DNA of 40,639 nucleotides from an uncultured Collinsella sp. (GCA_958405565.1 CATYEN010000016.1:1-40639); one strand, 5' to 3'; positions 1 to 8,387 are shown, numbered from the stretch's first letter. The notes: a model not told the origin generated them from the letters alone. Numbers and translations: made by a program.

Positions 1-49
1 TTCTTTGACTTTTTGCGAGGGATGATCATACTGAGCATACCAAATACAG

Positions 50-87
50 GGGGGGGGCGGGCACCGTGGCTGGTGTCCGCCCCCCCC
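50..87. terminator. GC hairpin downstream of the amidotransferase gene
   Basis: A 16-bp stem (50-65 with 72-87, one G-T wobble) closes a 6-nt loop. The arms contain an 8-9 base G run and an 8-base C run. It lies just past the stop codon of the minus-strand gene at 123 and probably ends that operon, although no T tract follows on the minus strand. The 48 bases before it hold nothing recognisable. Confidence 0.55.
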
Positions 88-122
88 TGGCTTAGGAGGC
101 TTTAACCTGAGTGGTTTGCGAG

Positions 123-932
123 CTAGCGGGCTCGCTTAACCTCGGCCGCTGCCTCGACAAACGACTTCCACAGGTTAAAGTCGGTTTCGAGCGTCTGCCA
201 GGTGTACTCGGGGTGCCATTGCACGCCCAGGCAGAAGGGCTGGCCCTCGACCTCGATACACTCGGGCACGCCATCGGTTGCCTGTGCGACCAGGCGCGTA
301 TGCTTGCCCAGGCGATCGACACAGCAGTGGTGCGCCGAGTTGGTCTGGATGAGCTTGTGCCCGCCGAGTGCGCGCTCCAGCAGCGAGCCGGGCACGACCT
401 CGACGGGGTGCACGGGGTCGTTGAGCACGTGGGTGTGGCGCCACTGCGTGCGGCCCTCGCGCGCGCCCAGACTCGGCACGTCCATGCACAGGGTGCCGCC
501 GGTGGCGACGTTTAACAGTTGCGTGCCGCGGCAGGTGGTAAAGAGCGGCTTTTTGGCGCGGAGCACCTCATTGACCAGCTTAAACTCAAAACGATCGCGG
601 ATCTCGCAGCACAGCGTGGGGTCGTAGGGTCGCTCGTCGCCCCAACGCTTGGGGTTGACGTCGGGGCCGCCAGGGATGGCGACGCCGTCGGCGATGTCGA
701 CATAATGGCGGATGACCTCGATGTCCTCGGTGATGGACATCTGCAGCGGCAGTCCGCCGGCGGCAAGGATGGCGTCGACAAAGACGCTGGCGATCTCCTC
801 GTTGGGGGAGAGCGTCTCGCTCAAAAACGGCTTGGCTTCTTCCCAGCGCGGCGCGACGAGGATAAGCGGACGGTCGGCGGGGGCGACGTCAACATGCGGG
901 GTATAGGACGATGAAGTGCGAGTTCCGATCAT
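123..932 (-). CDS. Class I glutamine amidotransferase-like / gamma-glutamyl hydrolase (peptidase C26, PuuD-like)
   Basis: A 269-residue cytosolic hydrolase of the peptidase C26 family, whose members cleave gamma-glutamyl amide bonds (for example PuuD on gamma-glutamyl-GABA). The nucleophile motif TTCRGTQLLN and the catalytic VQWHPEY histidine are both visible, as is the IPGGPDVNP oxyanion region. The frame is open further upstream to 1121, but that part lies antisense over the ATPase gene. The ATG at 932 gives a protein of normal family length, although its Shine-Dalgarno sequence is weak. It follows the importer ATPase gene by 52 bases on the same strand and is probably the last gene of the operon, which suggests the imported compound is glutamine or a gamma-glutamyl compound. 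The exact substrate cannot be read from sequence. Confidence 0.85.
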   Translation of the reverse strand: MIGTRTSSSYTPHVDVAPADRPLILVAPRWEEAKPFLSETLSPNEEIASVFVDAILAAGGLPLQMSITEDIEVIRHYVDIADGVAIPGGPDVNPKRWGDERPYDPTLCCEIRDRFEFKLVNEVLRAKKPLFTTCRGTQLLNVATGGTLCMDVPSLGAREGRTQWRHTHVLNDPVHPVEVVPGSLLERALGGHKLIQTNSAHHCCVDRLGKHTRLVAQATDGVPECIEVEGQPFCLGVQWHPEYTWQTLETDFNLWKSFVEAAAEVKRAR

Positions 933-984
933 AGGGGTGGCTTTCGAATTCGGATTGACATGGCAGGCGTGCGTGGTTCCCGGG

Positions 985-1749
985 TTAGTGGCCCTTGATG
1001 GAGTTGAGGAAGTCCTGGGCGCGCTTGGTCTGGGGATGGTCGAAGAACTCGTCGGGCGTGCCGGTTTCCACGATCTGCCCGTCGGCCATAAACACGACAC
1101 GGTCGGCCACGCGGCGGGCAAAGTTCATCTCGTGCGTGATGACGATCATCGTCATGCCCTGCTGGGCCAGGCGGACCATGACTTCGAGCACCTCGTTGAT
1201 CATCTCGGGGTCAAGGGCACTCGTGGGCTCGTCAAAGAGCATGGCCTTGGGCTGCATGGCGAGTGAACGGGCGATGGCCACGCGCTGCTGTTGGCCGCCC
1301 GAAAGCTGTGCGGGCACCTTATCGGCCTGTTCGGCAACGCCCACGCGGCTCAGCAGGTCCATGGCGCGCTCACGAGCTTCCTCCTTGGACACGCCCAGTA
1401 CATCGACCGGTCCCAGCATGACGTTCTGCAACACGGTCATATGCGCGAACAGGTTGAACTGCTGAAACACCATGCCCAGCTCGGCACGCATGCGGGCAAG
1501 ATCCTTGCCTTCCTGCGGCAGGGGCTCGCCCTCGATGAGGATCTCGCCCGAGTCGATGGTCTCCAAGCGGTTGATGGTGCGGCACATGGTCGACTTGCCC
1601 GAGCCCGAGGGGCCGATCACGACGACGACCTCGCCACGGTCGACCGAGAGATTGATGTCGTTGAGGACGTGCAGATCGCCGTAGTGCTTATCGACGTGTC
1701 TGAGCTCGATCAGCGGCTGATTGCCGGTGGAAGAGGTGCTCTGTGCCAT
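985..1749 (-). CDS. Polar amino acid ABC transporter ATP-binding protein (GlnQ-like)
   Basis: A 254-residue ATPase that energises the importer encoded by the two upstream permease genes. It has Walker A GPSGSGKST, the Q-loop region MVFQQFNLF, the ABC signature LSGGQQQRVAIARS and Walker B AMLFDEPTSALDPE, followed by the switch histidine in VITHEM. Length and motif spacing match the polar amino acid uptake (PAAT) family. It starts 36 bases after the preceding permease stop codon in the same direction. The family transports glutamine, glutamate, histidine, arginine or cystine, and sequence alone does not separate these. Confidence 0.95.
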   Translation of the reverse strand: MAQSTSSTGNQPLIELRHVDKHYGDLHVLNDINLSVDRGEVVVVIGPSGSGKSTMCRTINRLETIDSGEILIEGEPLPQEGKDLARMRAELGMVFQQFNLFAHMTVLQNVMLGPVDVLGVSKEEARERAMDLLSRVGVAEQADKVPAQLSGGQQQRVAIARSLAMQPKAMLFDEPTSALDPEMINEVLEVMVRLAQQGMTMIVITHEMNFARRVADRVVFMADGQIVETGTPDEFFDHPQTKRAQDFLNSIKGH

Positions 1750-1785
1750 GGTGCTCGGCTCCTTATGACTCGAAATGGTAAAGCG

Positions 1786-2619
1786 TTAGCGGATGATGGT
1801 CGCGCCGGTCTTGTGCGAAACGTAGACAGCGGCCTTGTTGATCGCGACGTTGATGAGGATATAGATGACCGCGATCACCAGGTAGACCGACACGAGGGCG
1901 TCGTAGTTGGTAATGAGCACGCGGGCATTTTGCATGAGGTCGGGGTAGCTCACCACGTAGGCGACGGTGGTGTCTTTGACTACGACCACGAGCTGCGAAA
2001 TCAACGACGGAATGATAAAGCGAATCGCCTGCGGCAACACGATTTTAAAGGTGATTTTAGCCTTGGAGAGACCGAGTGCCTGGGCAGCCTCGACCTGACC
2101 GCGCGGCACGGCGTTGACGCCGGCACGGAAGATCTCGGCCAGTACGCCGGCCGCAGCGAGCGCGACGGGAAGCGTGAGCATCCAAAACGACGGCAGTGCG
2201 ATCTTGTACTGGGGCAGCACCAAAAAGAAGAAGTAGATGAACAGCAGGCTCGGCACGCCACGGAAGAAATCGGTGAGCACGCGGCAGACCAGCTGCAACG
2301 GCTTGATGCCGCTCGTGCGGCCGAGCATGAGGGCTAAGCCCAATGCCAGCGCGATGGCGCCGGCGGTGAGCGCGACCTTTACCGTGCCCTCAAAACCGGC
2401 AAGCAGGAACTTCCAGGTGGTGAGGTGCGTAAAGAAGTACCAGTAATGGACCGAAAGCTGGCCGGTCACGTAAAAGCGCTGCAGTACCAGAGCGATGAGC
2501 GCGGCCACGGCAACAAGTGAGATGGCGGTGCCGACGCGAATCTTGGCGCGCATCTTGGGGCCGGGAGCCTCGTAGAGCGCATCGCGCATGGTAAGTGCAG
2601 GGGAGGAATGTTTGCTCAT
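1786..2619 (-). CDS. Amino acid ABC transporter permease
   Basis: A 277-residue inner-membrane permease of the HisM/GlnP type. A basic N-terminal tail of about 30 residues precedes several hydrophobic segments, and the cytoplasmic EAA loop is seen around VEAAQALGLSKAKITFKIVL, the site that docks on the ATPase. Its ATG overlaps the stop codon of the neighbouring permease by four bases (ATGA), so the two are translationally coupled and probably form a heterodimeric channel. It is longer than its partner mainly at the N terminus. Confidence 0.93.
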   Translation of the reverse strand: MSKHSSPALTMRDALYEAPGPKMRAKIRVGTAISLVAVAALIALVLQRFYVTGQLSVHYWYFFTHLTTWKFLLAGFEGTVKVALTAGAIALALGLALMLGRTSGIKPLQLVCRVLTDFFRGVPSLLFIYFFFLVLPQYKIALPSFWMLTLPVALAAAGVLAEIFRAGVNAVPRGQVEAAQALGLSKAKITFKIVLPQAIRFIIPSLISQLVVVVKDTTVAYVVSYPDLMQNARVLITNYDALVSVYLVIAVIYILINVAINKAAVYVSHKTGATIIR

Positions 2620-3275
2620 CGGAGGATCCTCACCTTCTTATCGATGTAGTTGCCAATGTGGCTCACCACAAAGGCCGTGCCCAGGTAGCCAAGCGCCGAG
2701 ATAAAGAACGCGGCGACGCCGCCAAGCGAGCGCGTGTTGATGTAGCTCACCACGCCGGTGAGCTCTTGCGGCTTAAGTGGCACCTGACTGCCGAGCGCGG
2801 TGGTGAGCATGACGGCGATAAAGAGGTTGGTCATGGGCAGCACGCTCGAACGCAGCGCCTGCGGAATCACGATCTTGGCGAGGATGCGGTTAAAGCTCAT
2901 GCCGAGCGAACGTGCGGCTTCGACCTGACCGACGCCGACGGTGTTGATGCCGCTCATAAAGTTCTCGGAGCCAAAGGCCGAGCCCAAAAGGACCGTGGCG
3001 ACGATAACGCAGGTGCGGTAGGGCAGAACAACCTTGAGCGGTGGCAGTGCGTAGACGACGATGATGAGCAGCGCGATGCCGGGGATGTTACGGAAGACCT
3101 GAACATACAGGTCGCCAAAGACGCGCAGCGGCTTGAGCGGTGACACGCGCATCACGGTGACGGCGACGGCCAACACCATGGCGATGGCAAACGACTCAAG
3201 CGTCATGCCCCAGGTTGCTAGCAGCGCGTCAATATAGTTCTGGCCATAGAGCGACCAGAGCTCGGAGAGACTCAT
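2616..3275 (-). CDS. Amino acid ABC transporter permease
   Basis: A 219-residue permease and the shorter partner of the heterodimer. It starts in the membrane almost at once and carries the EAA loop VEAARSLGMSFNRILAKIVI. A good Shine-Dalgarno sequence (AGGAGG) lies six bases before the ATG. A hairpin at 3300-3325 sits between the binding-protein gene and this gene, a position where partial termination would give more binding protein than permease. Confidence 0.93.
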   Translation of the reverse strand: MSLSELWSLYGQNYIDALLATWGMTLESFAIAMVLAVAVTVMRVSPLKPLRVFGDLYVQVFRNIPGIALLIIVVYALPPLKVVLPYRTCVIVATVLLGSAFGSENFMSGINTVGVGQVEAARSLGMSFNRILAKIVIPQALRSSVLPMTNLFIAVMLTTALGSQVPLKPQELTGVVSYINTRSLGGVAAFFISALGYLGTAFVVSHIGNYIDKKVRILR

Positions 3276-3299
3276 GCGGACCTCCTGCCGGTAAGGAAA

Positions 3300-3325
3300 G
3301 GGGCTCCCGTGTGTACGGAAGCCCC
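3300..3325 (-). terminator. Hairpin between binding-protein and permease genes (possible partial terminator)
   Basis: A 26-nt hairpin: six GC-rich pairs, one C-A mismatch, four more pairs and a four-base loop. On the minus strand it is followed by only three T residues, so incomplete termination is likely. It would lower expression of the permeases relative to the binding protein, as is common in such operons. The Shine-Dalgarno sequence of the next gene lies just after it. Confidence 0.45.
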
Positions 3326-3413
3326 GACAACTCAGTGAGGAAACAGTTTATCGCAATAAAGCGCATCGTGCGTTTCCGTATGGTTTCGTAGCGGCCGTTA
3401 CTAGGCGTATTGC

Positions 3414-4409
3414 CTAGGCGCCGATCTCGGGTAGCTCGGGAACATTGGTGTCGCCCGTACGGTCGCCAATGCAGATCTGCCACAGCTTGGTCCAGGTGCC
3501 ATCATCCTCGATCTTCTTAAGGAAGTCGTTAACGAAGGCGACGCCGTCGGAATCGAGCGGCAGGCCGATGCCATAGGGCTCCTTGCTGCCGAAGGGCTTG
3601 CCGGCAATCTTGTACTTGCCGGGCTCGCGGACCAGGGCGCTCTGCTGCATGTTGTTGTCGATGACGTAGGCGTCAACACGACCCTGCTGGAGTGCCTGGC
3701 GGGCCTCCTCGTCGGTCTTGAACTCCTGCTGGCTGGCCTTGGGAGCGAACTCCTCCAGGATGGCGGGGCCGTTGGAGCCGGACTGGACGGCGACGTTCTT
3801 GTCGGCCAGGTCGTCGACGCTCTTGATGTCGTCGTTGTCGGCGAGCACCAGGATGGCCTGCTGGGTGTAGTAGTAGGGGCCGGCGAAGGAGACGAGCTTC
3901 TTGCGCTCGTCGGTGATGGTGTAGGTGGCAAAGACAGCGTCGACCTGGCCGTTCTGCAGGACGGACTCGCGCGTGTCCGAGGTCACCTGGGTGATCTCGA
4001 CCTTGTTCTCGCCCAGAATGTAGTTGGAAAGGAGCTGTGCGATACCGGCGTCGAAGCCGCGGGTCTGACCGTCTTTCTCGTTGAGGAGGGAGAAGAGCGT
4101 GGAGGTCTGAACGCCACCGATCTTAAAGACGCCGGCGTCCTTGACGGCCGTGGCCCAGGTGCTGGCGGCGATGGCGTCGTCATCGGCCTTGGGGCCGTTG
4201 TCGACGAGCTTGTCGAATGCCTTAGCGTCGAGCGTGGTGGAAGCCTCGGTATCTTCGGAGCTCTTGGAGGAGCCGGCGGCGGAACCCTTGTCGGCCTCGG
4301 CGCTGGTGTCGGAGCAGCCGGCAAGACCAAGGCCGGCGACGGTTGCGAAGGTGGCGGCAACGAAGCCGCGGCGGTCGAGAACGACCTGCTGGGAGAGGTT
4401 CTTGCTCAT
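3414..4409 (-). CDS. Amino acid ABC transporter substrate-binding lipoprotein
   Basis: A 331-residue extracellular solute-binding protein of family 3. The N terminus has twin arginines (DRRGFVAATFA), a hydrophobic stretch and a lipobox LAGC that puts the lipidated cysteine at residue 32. A Ser/Glu/Ala-rich linker of about 35 residues leads to the binding domain. Family-3 features include FDAGIAQLL, the segment before VDAVFATYTITDERKK, and NVAVQSGSNGP. The twin arginines suggest that Tat export is possible, but this is not certain. A promoter is seen upstream at 4453-4482. It is the first gene of the operon. Confidence 0.93.
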   Translation of the reverse strand: MSKNLSQQVVLDRRGFVAATFATVAGLGLAGCSDTSAEADKGSAAGSSKSSEDTEASTTLDAKAFDKLVDNGPKADDDAIAASTWATAVKDAGVFKIGGVQTSTLFSLLNEKDGQTRGFDAGIAQLLSNYILGENKVEITQVTSDTRESVLQNGQVDAVFATYTITDERKKLVSFAGPYYYTQQAILVLADNDDIKSVDDLADKNVAVQSGSNGPAILEEFAPKASQQEFKTDEEARQALQQGRVDAYVIDNNMQQSALVREPGKYKIAGKPFGSKEPYGIGLPLDSDGVAFVNDFLKKIEDDGTWTKLWQICIGDRTGDTNVPELPEIGA

Positions 4410-4452
4410 GGTAGAACACCTTTCTCAATAAAATCCCTAGCGGTTGAGTAGA

Positions 4453-4482
4453 GTTATACCCTATCCCGCTCAAATGGGTCAA
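4453..4482 (-). promoter_or_regulatory. Promoter of the amino acid importer operon
   Basis: Read on the minus strand, TTGACC (4477-4482) and TATAAC (4453-4458) are separated by 18 bases, close to sigma-70-type consensus. Transcription would begin near 4446, leaving a leader of about 37 bases that contains the Shine-Dalgarno sequence GAAAGG. Confidence 0.6.
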
Positions 4483-4528
4483 CACGAAATAACTCAGAAA
4501 CATACTTACCTTATGGGTTATTCTACCT

Positions 4529-4556
4529 ACCATAAAGGGATAGGCACCTTTGTGGT
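4529..4556. repeat. Dispersed intergenic hairpin with GGGATAGG core (copy 1)
   Basis: Ten-base arms ACCATAAAGG and CCTTTGTGGT pair with one T-G wobble around the loop GATAGGCA. The same arms and loop recur almost exactly at 26,742-26,776. It belongs to a family of hairpins sharing a GGGACAGG-like core in this window. Confidence 0.6.
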
Positions 4557-4593
4557 GGTTTGGGCTGGTACGGCGGCCGGTCTCGTTGTTTTG

Positions 4594-4730
4594 TCTCGAT
4601 TTGTAACATCTGCAGCCATTTTTGCCGAGTAACTGTTACAGATTGAGATTTTTTCCTTAGGGGGATTTGAATGTCTCGATCTGTAACAGTTAGACGGGAA
4701 TTCGGGCCATAGATGTTACAGATTGAGATA
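4594..4730. repeat. Two tandem 80-bp units, each with inverted TCTCRATYTGTAACA arms
   Basis: Four copies of a 15-18 base motif, TCTC(G/A)AT(T/C)TGTAACA, lie at about 4594, 4634, 4674 and 4714 in alternating orientation. Copies 1 and 3, and copies 2 and 4, are exactly 80 bases apart. Copies 1-2 and 3-4 can each fold into a stem of 15 or more pairs. The loops of the two units differ in sequence. The array fills most of the gap between the importer operon promoter and the DXS-like gene. No coding potential was seen in it. Confidence 0.75.
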
Positions 4731-4746
4731 ATCGCGCCGCGAAAAT

Positions 4747-4786
4747 AAAAACCTCCGCAGGGGTGCTTCCCTTGCGGAGGTTTTTT
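4747..4786. terminator. Bidirectional terminator after the DXS-like gene
   Basis: Arms 4747-4763 and 4769-4785 form a 17-bp stem (one wobble) around a TGCTT loop, with an A run on one side and six T residues on the other. It overlaps the stop codon of the minus-strand gene ending at 4785 and can work in both directions. Confidence 0.85.
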
Positions 4787-6566
4787 ACTCGTTGAGTAGC
4801 CTTACGGCTTCGGCGGCCATGTTCTCGACCGTCATGCCGTTCTGAGCGAGCAACTCTTTGGGGTCGTAGCGGTCGGGGAAGCCCTTGGCGATGCCAAAGG
4901 TGCGGGTGCGCAGCGGCGTGCAGGCCAAATAACATGCGACGCGCTCGCCCCAGCCGCCGTCCAAGATGCCGTCCTCGATGGTCACGACAACGCGATGCTC
5001 GGCGGCAAGGCTGTCGAGGAACTCACGGTCGAGCTCAGTTGCATAGCGCGGGTTGACGAGCGTGGCCTCGATGCCGTACTCGGCAGCCAAGCGGTTTGCC
5101 ACGCGCTCGCCCAGCTCAAAGAAATCGCCAAGCGCGAGCACGGCCACGTCGCGGCCCTGGCGCACCACGTTGTAACGAACGGCGCCGTAATCGGTGTCCT
5201 CGGCAGGCGCCAGATCGGGGCGGCTTACCAGGCCAATGCCCGGTACGCGGATCGCCACGGGATGCTCGCGGTGGTCGAGCGACCAGCTCAGCATGGACAG
5301 ATATTCCTCCATGCAGGCGGGTGCAAGGTAGTGCATGTTGGGAAGTCCGCCCAACATGGAAATATCAAAGAACGAGAGGTGCGTCTCGGACGTGGTGCCA
5401 AAGATCGACGCGCCAAACACCAAGATGGTTGCGGGGGCGTCGTTGAGGCACAGGTCGTGCCACAACTCGTCATAGGCGCGCTGCAAAAACGTGCCGTACA
5501 CACCAAAGACTGGCTTGGCGCCCGAGCGCGCAAGCGCGGTGGCAAAGGTCACGGCGTGTTCCTCGGCAATGCCCACGTCGACAAACTGCTTGCCTGCCGC
5601 GGCGCGAAGCTCGGGTGTAAAGCCCATGATGTAGGGCGTGGCAGCCGTGATGCCCACAACCTGCGGATCGCGCTCGATGGCAGCGCTCAGGGCCTCGCCC
5701 GTAATATCGGCATAGGTGCGCGGCGCAGGCTCGCTCGGATGGCCCGGGCAGAGCTTGCGCCCAGTCGCCATGTCAAACGGACCCACATGATGCCAGCGCT
5801 CGGGGTCGCTCTGGGCCGGCTCAAAGCCCTTACCCTTGGCGGTGGAGACGTGCAGCACGATGGGATGATCGATATCGCGCAGCTCCTGCAGCGTGTCGAC
5901 CAGGGCCAATACGTCGTTGCCGGCGTCCAGATAGCGGTAGTCGAGTCCCAGCGCACGAAAGACGTTGCGCTCGGCCGTGCCATTTGTGGCTCGCAGCTCG
6001 GCCAGATTGCGATACAGGCCGCCATGGTTCTCGGCAATGGACTGGTCGTTATCGTTGACGATAATGATCAGGTTGCTGTCGAGATCGGCGGCATTGTTAA
6101 AGCCCTCAAACGCCAGGCCGCCCGAAAGCGAGCCGTCGCCAATAACAGTAATGACGTTATACGTATCGCCCGCCAGGTCACGAGCGTGCGCCAGGCCGCA
6201 GCCCAGGCTCACCGACGTGGAGGTGTGGCCCATGGCGAACAGGTCGTGCTCGGACTCGTCGGGATTGGCAAAGCCAGAAGCCTCACCATAACGCTCCGGA
6301 TCGATATAAGTGTACGCACGCCCAGTCAGCGCCTTGTGGGCGTAGGTCTGGTGCGAAACGTCAAAGACAATCTTGTCGATGGGGGAGTTAAACACGCGAT
6401 GAAGCGCAACCGTAAGCTCAACGACGCCCAGGTTGGGGGCAACGTGCCCGCCGACGGCGGCGGAGCTTTCGAGGATTGCCTGACGGATCTCGCCGCAGAG
6501 CAGTGGAAGCTCGGCGTGGTCGAGAGCCTTGACGTCCTCGGGCGTTGTCGTTTGCGTAAGCAGCAT
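4785..6566 (-). CDS. 1-Deoxy-D-xylulose-5-phosphate synthase-like thiamine diphosphate enzyme
   Basis: A 593-residue cytosolic protein with the DXS domain order: thiamine diphosphate domain, pyrimidine domain with GIAEEHAVTFA (glutamate near residue 335), and transketolase C-terminal domain. Visible features include H41 in AVGGH, the GDGSLSGG metal/ThDP motif at 143-150 and NDND at 171-174. Several signatures differ from housekeeping DXS: DVSHQTYAHK replaces DVGHQ.YPHK, SIAENHGGLY replaces SISPNVGAL, and FGASIFGTTSETH at 384-396 replaces DRAGIVGADGxTH. These fit the shorter DXS-like subfamily known from lactobacilli and streptococci. It may not be the true MEP-pathway enzyme, so dxs is not assigned. 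GGAG lies 14 bases before the ATG, a weak initiation signal. Confidence 0.8.
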   Translation of the reverse strand: MLLTQTTTPEDVKALDHAELPLLCGEIRQAILESSAAVGGHVAPNLGVVELTVALHRVFNSPIDKIVFDVSHQTYAHKALTGRAYTYIDPERYGEASGFANPDESEHDLFAMGHTSTSVSLGCGLAHARDLAGDTYNVITVIGDGSLSGGLAFEGFNNAADLDSNLIIIVNDNDQSIAENHGGLYRNLAELRATNGTAERNVFRALGLDYRYLDAGNDVLALVDTLQELRDIDHPIVLHVSTAKGKGFEPAQSDPERWHHVGPFDMATGRKLCPGHPSEPAPRTYADITGEALSAAIERDPQVVGITAATPYIMGFTPELRAAAGKQFVDVGIAEEHAVTFATALARSGAKPVFGVYGTFLQRAYDELWHDLCLNDAPATILVFGASIFGTTSETHLSFFDISMLGGLPNMHYLAPACMEEYLSMLSWSLDHREHPVAIRVPGIGLVSRPDLAPAEDTDYGAVRYNVVRQGRDVAVLALGDFFELGERVANRLAAEYGIEATLVNPRYATELDREFLDSLAAEHRVVVTIEDGILDGGWGERVACYLACTPLRTRTFGIAKGFPDRYDPKELLAQNGMTVENMAAEAVRLLNE

Positions 6567-6693
6567 CGTTGTGGGTTACTCCATGCGAATCGAGCGCCGG
6601 CGCTCCCTCGGCCGGCACAATTGCACAAAACAGTCTCGCACATTTTGGCGTTTGATATGTGACGGCGGCGCGGTAATTCGCCAACTGGTGGGG

Positions 6694-6705
6694 CAAAACG
6701 TTTTG
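6694..6705. promoter_or_regulatory. Palindrome CAAAACGTTTTG in the divergent intergenic region
   Basis: A perfect 12-base palindrome sits midway in the 228-bp gap between the divergent DXS-like and HD-domain genes. It could be an operator, but no partner site or regulator gene is adjacent. Confidence 0.25.
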
Positions 6706-6794
6706 TCCGATGCCATACTGATAAGTTCCATGATGATTTTATTCATTGCGTGCAGGCTGTGGCTTGTCGCCGAGCGCCGCCGGAAGGAGGCCGC

Positions 6795-7328
6795 ATGTCC
6801 GATACCGTTCGTGCCGAGAAAATCGCGTGCGAAGTAGACCATGCTGCCCGTCAACTGGCACAGGCGGGCCGTCTGGACCTGACGCGCGAGTTTATCCAAC
6901 ATGGCGATGTGACGGTGTATACGCATGTGACCTCGGTGGCGCGGGCAAGTCTGTCCTTTGCCGAGCGCCTGGGCCGCGTCGGTATCTCCGTCGACCGCTT
7001 GTCGCTGCTGCGCGGGGCCCTGCTGCACGATTACTTTCTCTATGACTGGCACGATCCCGACCCAAGCCACCGACTGCATGGCTTTCGTCACCCGTTTTTT
7101 GCCCTGGCGCGTGCGGAGGAAGATTTTGAGCTGACGTCGCGCGAGCGGAATATTATCGTGCGGCATATGTTTCCGCTGGTGCCGGTGCCGCCGACGTGTC
7201 GTGAGGCATGGATTGTGTGCCTGGCCGATAAATGGTGCGCGCTGCGCGAGACGGTTGCCGGTCGTCTGCCGCGCAAAGGCGGCATGAACGATTTGAACGA
7301 AGGCTCGAGCGAGAAGAGGAGAGGGTAG
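6795..7328 (+). CDS. HD-domain protein
   Basis: A 177-residue predicted metal-dependent phosphohydrolase. The metal-binding set appears as YTHVTSVAR, the HD pair in GALLHDYFLYDW, IVRHMFPL and LADKW, in the order expected for an HD domain. AAGGAGG lies four bases before the ATG at 6795; the frame is open 45 bases further upstream without a better signal. The following membrane-protein gene starts three bases after this stop codon, so they are co-transcribed. In the bacteria I know of, this small HD protein is often paired with a CmpB-type membrane protein, but the joint function is unknown. Confidence 0.8.
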   Translation: MSDTVRAEKIACEVDHAARQLAQAGRLDLTREFIQHGDVTVYTHVTSVARASLSFAERLGRVGISVDRLSLLRGALLHDYFLYDWHDPDPSHRLHGFRHPFFALARAEEDFELTSRERNIIVRHMFPLVPVPPTCREAWIVCLADKWCALRETVAGRLPRKGGMNDLNEGSSEKRRG

Positions 7329-7331
7329 ACG

Positions 7332-8351
7332 GTGGGAACCGCGATCGACATGGCATTTGACGGCGCGACGCTTGCCGCCTGCCCGCTCTCGGCGTTGGTG
7401 CTCTCGTTTGCCCTCTACGGGTTTTGCGGCTGGGCATGGGAGTCGACGGTCTGCGCCATGCTCAATCACGGACGCTTTGCCAACAGCGGCTTTTTGTTGG
7501 GACCGTGCTGTCCCATCTACGGCGCGGGCGGCATCGCCTGTTGGCTGCTGCTGCGCGGGATTCCGGATGCCTCGAGCCAGTTTGTCGCTGCGGCGCTCGT
7601 GTGCAGCGTGATCGAATACAGCGTGGGCGTGCTGCTCGAAAAAACAACGGGCGCCCGCTTTTGGGACTATTCGCATCTGCCCTTTAACCTGCACGGACGT
7701 ATTTGCCTGTACTGGGCCTGTGCGTTTGGCTTGGGTGCACTGTGCATCTGTCGCTTGGTAGAGCCGGCATTGCTGGGGCTGCTTGGCCATCTGCCGGTGT
7801 TGATCGTGCGGCTGGCGGCTTTTGCCGTTGCCGTTGCGATGATCGTGGACGCGTTGTGCTCGCTGGCGAGCTGGCGCCGTCTGTCCGACCAGCTCGAGCG
7901 TGTTCGCGCCGACCTTGCCGACCGCATCAACGAATCGCTCGCCGACGCCTCGGATTCCATGCTCGAGCGCATTCCCGATTCGGCGATTGACTCGGTGGCG
8001 CAGACGCATATCCGCAGCCGCGCCGTCAACGCGTGGCTGGCAGAGTTGGGCGACGCCGCGCTCGATGCCCTGCGTGAGAAGGCTTCGGTGCCGACGTTTA
8101 TCTCGGATGGTGCTCGCGGTCTGGCGCTTGCCGCTCGCCGCGTTGCCGATGCCGCGCCGAGTATGCCGCGCCCGTCGCTTACTCGTCGCCGCGCCGGCAA
8201 GCGCATGAGCCGTCCGGTGCCGAGCGTGTCACTCAGCCGCCGCGACCTACGCTTCTTTAACGCCTTCCCGCGTCTGCGCATCAATCGCTACGAGGGCGTC
8301 ATCCGAGCTACCGACCTCCGCGATCGAGCCCGCGAGCTGTTCCGGCGCTAG
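7332..8351 (+). CDS. Putative ABC-transporter type IV / CmpB-family membrane protein
   Basis: A 339-residue protein. The N-terminal 170 residues hold about five hydrophobic segments with the family-like sequence FALYGFCGWAWEST, followed by NSGFLLGPCCPIYGAGG, which identifies the CmpB-type family (PF06541). The remaining half is soluble, rich in Arg, Ala and Ser, and probably cytoplasmic. The GTG start at 7332 has GAGGAGAGG seven bases upstream; an ATG six codons later lacks one. The name ABC transporter is historical: no ATP-binding motif is present. Its role is unknown. Confidence 0.8.
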   Translation: MGTAIDMAFDGATLAACPLSALVLSFALYGFCGWAWESTVCAMLNHGRFANSGFLLGPCCPIYGAGGIACWLLLRGIPDASSQFVAAALVCSVIEYSVGVLLEKTTGARFWDYSHLPFNLHGRICLYWACAFGLGALCICRLVEPALLGLLGHLPVLIVRLAAFAVAVAMIVDALCSLASWRRLSDQLERVRADLADRINESLADASDSMLERIPDSAIDSVAQTHIRSRAVNAWLAELGDAALDALREKASVPTFISDGARGLALAARRVADAAPSMPRPSLTRRRAGKRMSRPVPSVSLSRRDLRFFNAFPRLRINRYEGVIRATDLRDRARELFRR

Positions 8352-8387
8352 CCAGAGCGGGGCCAGGCGCGCCCTTCTCGTTCGCAC

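Noticed and set aside
4594..4730. CRISPR-like repeat array
   Set aside because: Copies alternate in orientation, only four exist, the spacers are uneven in origin and no cas genes are near.
6576..8009. A 477-codon minus-strand frame over the HD and CmpB genes
   Set aside because: The plus-strand genes have clear motifs and ribosome sites. The reverse frame is rich in Arg, His and Gln without domains.
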